Below are positions 31,287 to 32,343 of a stretch of DNA of 32,343 nt, piece by piece (position 1 is the first letter of the stretch; each line of letters opens with the position of its first letter). The stretch is taken from assembly GCA_022821865.1 (NCBI GenBank), contig JAJECW010000009.1, forward strand, positions 1 to 32,343, read 5' to 3'. Made by a program: the position numbers and the translations under genes. The stretch is from Pseudomonadales bacterium. Its GTDB lineage: Bacteria > Pseudomonadota > Gammaproteobacteria > Pseudomonadales > Pseudohongiellaceae. The notes beneath the pieces were generated by a model that saw only the letters and a program-made list of their open reading frames with translations, was not told the origin of the DNA and ran no database searches.

Positions 31287-31354
31287 AGTCGGTGGGCAAG
31301 TCAAGCTCCTTGCCGCGGTTTCAGCTACTCTCATTTTGGCGCTTCACCCCACAT

Positions 31355-31433
31355 GTCATTCCGCGCGAAGCGCAGTCGCAGAATCTCTTTCAGTGGCCAT
31401 GCAATGAGATCCTGCGACTGCGCGCAGGATGAC
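31355..31433. repeat. CATTCTGCG-family inverted repeat (large cruciform)
   Basis: The left arm starts GTCATTCCGCGCG and ends CAGTCGCAGAATCTC; the right arm is its near-complement, GAGATCCTGCGACTG...GGATGAC. The two arms flank a loop of roughly 18 nt. It contains the same CTGCG/CGCAGAAT core as 3582-3610 and 4883-4915. It lies in the 299-bp space between the two divergently placed toxin-antitoxin loci; otherwise that space holds only their promoters/operators. Confidence 0.65.
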
Positions 31434-31490
31434 CAAAGAGCGCACGTTGAACTCCATAATGAGAATTGCTGCTCTGGGAGGCAGTACCCT

Positions 31491-31527
31491 ACCATATATA
31501 TGGTAACTCTGATATGGTCACACCATA
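31491..31527 (+). promoter_or_regulatory. Operator palindromes of the second toxin-antitoxin pair
   Basis: ACCATATATATGGT (31491-31504) is a perfect 14-bp palindrome and TATGGTCACACCATA (31513-31527) an inverted repeat with the same ATGGT/ACCAT arms; their centres are about 22 bp apart, two helical turns. They lie just before the antitoxin ATG at 31546 and fit autoregulation by an RHH antitoxin or the VapBC complex. Confidence 0.7.
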
Positions 31528-31545
31528 CCAGCCAGGAAAAGCCTG

Positions 31546-31782
31546 ATGAAAACCACATTGAACCTCAATGACAGGGTTCTGCTACAGGCAAAGGAACTTG
31601 CCAGGAAGCAGGGGGTCACGCTCACCAGCTTCGTCGAAGACGCCCTGCGGGCCAGGCTCATGCCTGCCGCCCGGCCCGCCAGGGGCTACAAGTTCGACCC
31701 TCCCATCGTTCGGGGCGCCAGGCCGCCGGCGGTGGATGTGGCGGACCGCAACGAACTGTACGATTTTCTGGACCGGGAATGA
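31546..31782 (+). CDS. vapB: VapB-type ribbon-helix-helix antitoxin
   Basis: 78 residues. N-terminal RHH MKTTLNLNDRVLLQAKELAR, then KQGVTLTSFVEDALRARL, followed by a Pro-rich, toxin-binding tail with RGARPPAVDVADRNELYDFLDRE. It overlaps the toxin gene by 4 bp (ATGA). AGGA lies before the ATG. The strong palindromes upstream are the likely operator. It neutralises the downstream PIN toxin and represses its own promoter; both roles are inferred from the family. Confidence 0.87.
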   Translation: MKTTLNLNDRVLLQAKELARKQGVTLTSFVEDALRARLMPAARPARGYKFDPPIVRGARPPAVDVADRNELYDFLDRE

Positions 31783-32219
31783 TCGCGGTCGATACCAATA
31801 TTCTCGTCTACGCCCATCGCGCGGAGAGTCATTTCCATGCCGCGGCGTTGCGGCAACTCAGGGAACTTGCCGAGGGAACACGGCAATGGGCGATTCCGGT
31901 GTTCTGCGCGGCTGAATTCCTGCGTGTCGTCACCCACCCGCGAATCTGCGCGCCACCGTCCACCATGAAAGACGCCCTGGGCTTCATCCACGAGCTTATG
32001 GCGGCGCCCGCGTGCCGCATCGCTCTCCCCGATGAAGCATTCATCGACGAGTTTGAATCATGCCTTCATCAAGGCAATGCAAAAGGCAACCTGGTCTTCG
32101 ATGCGCAGATCGCGGCCCTGTGCCGGCAAAAGGGCATTGAGACCCTGCTCACCCAGGACCGCGATTTCACCCGATTCCCGAATCTGCGGGTATTGCCCCT
32201 GAGCCCGGGAATCAATTGA
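31779..32219 (+). CDS. vapC: PIN-domain toxin VapC
   Basis: 146 residues. PIN motifs: Asp5 in MIAVDTNILVYAHR, Glu46 in FCAAEFLRVVTHPRI, Asp in GNLVFDAQIAALC and Asp in LLTQDRDFTRFPNLRV. This is the DTNILVYA subgroup usually paired with VapB antitoxins like the one encoded just before it. Translationally coupled by the ATGA overlap. Expected sequence- or structure-specific RNase; target unknown. Complete, no frameshift. Confidence 0.9.
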   Translation: MIAVDTNILVYAHRAESHFHAAALRQLRELAEGTRQWAIPVFCAAEFLRVVTHPRICAPPSTMKDALGFIHELMAAPACRIALPDEAFIDEFESCLHQGNAKGNLVFDAQIAALCRQKGIETLLTQDRDFTRFPNLRVLPLSPGIN

Positions 32220-32228
32220 TTTGCCGTC

Positions 32229-32245
32229 TAGGAGCCTGCGCCCTA
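32229..32245. repeat. GGAGCCTGCG repeat fragment (copy after vapC)
   Basis: CTAGGAGCCTGCGCCCTAG follows the vapC stop by about 10 bp. It matches the start of the copies at 615-638 (minus strand) and 17302. The remainder of the window (to 32343) shows no gene and ends in an AT-rich stretch. Confidence 0.6.
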
Positions 32246-32343
32246 GGTATTCACCGCTGCAAAACCCCTCGCATCCACGCCCCCGGCCCCTCGATTTAGT
32301 TGAATAATTTACAAAATTAGCCTCAAAACACCCGCCCGGGGCG

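Noticed and set aside
31355-31433. Possible CRISPR or attachment site in the large inverted repeat
   Set aside because: There is only one dyad, without spacer-repeat periodicity, tRNA or integrase; it belongs to the CATTCTGCG hairpin family.

Overview
The window reads as chromosomal DNA of a GC-rich, aerobic, free-living gammaproteobacterium, probably aquatic. The reasons are the erpA / M23 peptidase / tyrS neighbourhood, an E. coli-like uvrD, large TonB-dependent receptors, a TRAP transporter, and a secreted cytochrome c / copper-monooxygenase-like protein. No rRNA, tRNA, CRISPR array, phage gene or transposase was seen. Species cannot be assigned from the sequence alone.

Region 1 (1-3546) is housekeeping: erpA (Fe-S delivery), a membrane-anchored OapA/M23 murein endopeptidase, and tyrS. 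The anmK gene that often sits beside erpA and the peptidase in Pseudomonas-type genomes is absent here.

Region 2 (3619-18399) is the centrepiece, a locus for scavenging peptidoglycan amino sugars without a PTS. It encodes a NamZ-like exo-muramidase (DUF1343), MurQ, a GntR/HutC regulator, a SIS-type glucosamine-6-phosphate deaminase (NagB-II), NagA, a BadF-family sugar kinase, a sodium:solute symporter, two TonB-dependent receptors, and the lytic transglycosylase MltB. Inferred flow: wall fragments released by MltB/M23 or taken from the environment cross the outer membrane through the receptors, and the symporter carries sugars inward. NamZ frees MurNAc, the kinase makes the 6-phosphates, MurQ converts MurNAc-6-P to GlcNAc-6-P, and NagA plus NagB-II yield fructose-6-P. 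A HutC-type operator lies before nagB-II, a 13-bp variant lies in the murQ promoter, and the two divergent receptors have nearly mirror-image sigma70 promoters.

Region 3 (18487-23018) holds a HTH-STAND NTPase between two secreted proteins: one of unknown function, and one joining a c-type heme motif to a peptidylglycine-monooxygenase-like copper fold. Region 4 (23204-28913) holds uvrD and a TRAP transporter whose DctP faces its DctQM, with an antitoxin-gene relic at the junction. Region 5 (29163-32219) holds yaaA, a DUF938 methyltransferase and two different PIN-toxin/ribbon-helix-helix-antitoxin pairs.

Three dispersed palindromic repeat families run through the intergenic spaces: a two-hairpin element with compensatory base changes, a GGAGCCTGCG family that includes one MITE-like copy and supplies two stop codons, and a CATTCTGCG hairpin family.
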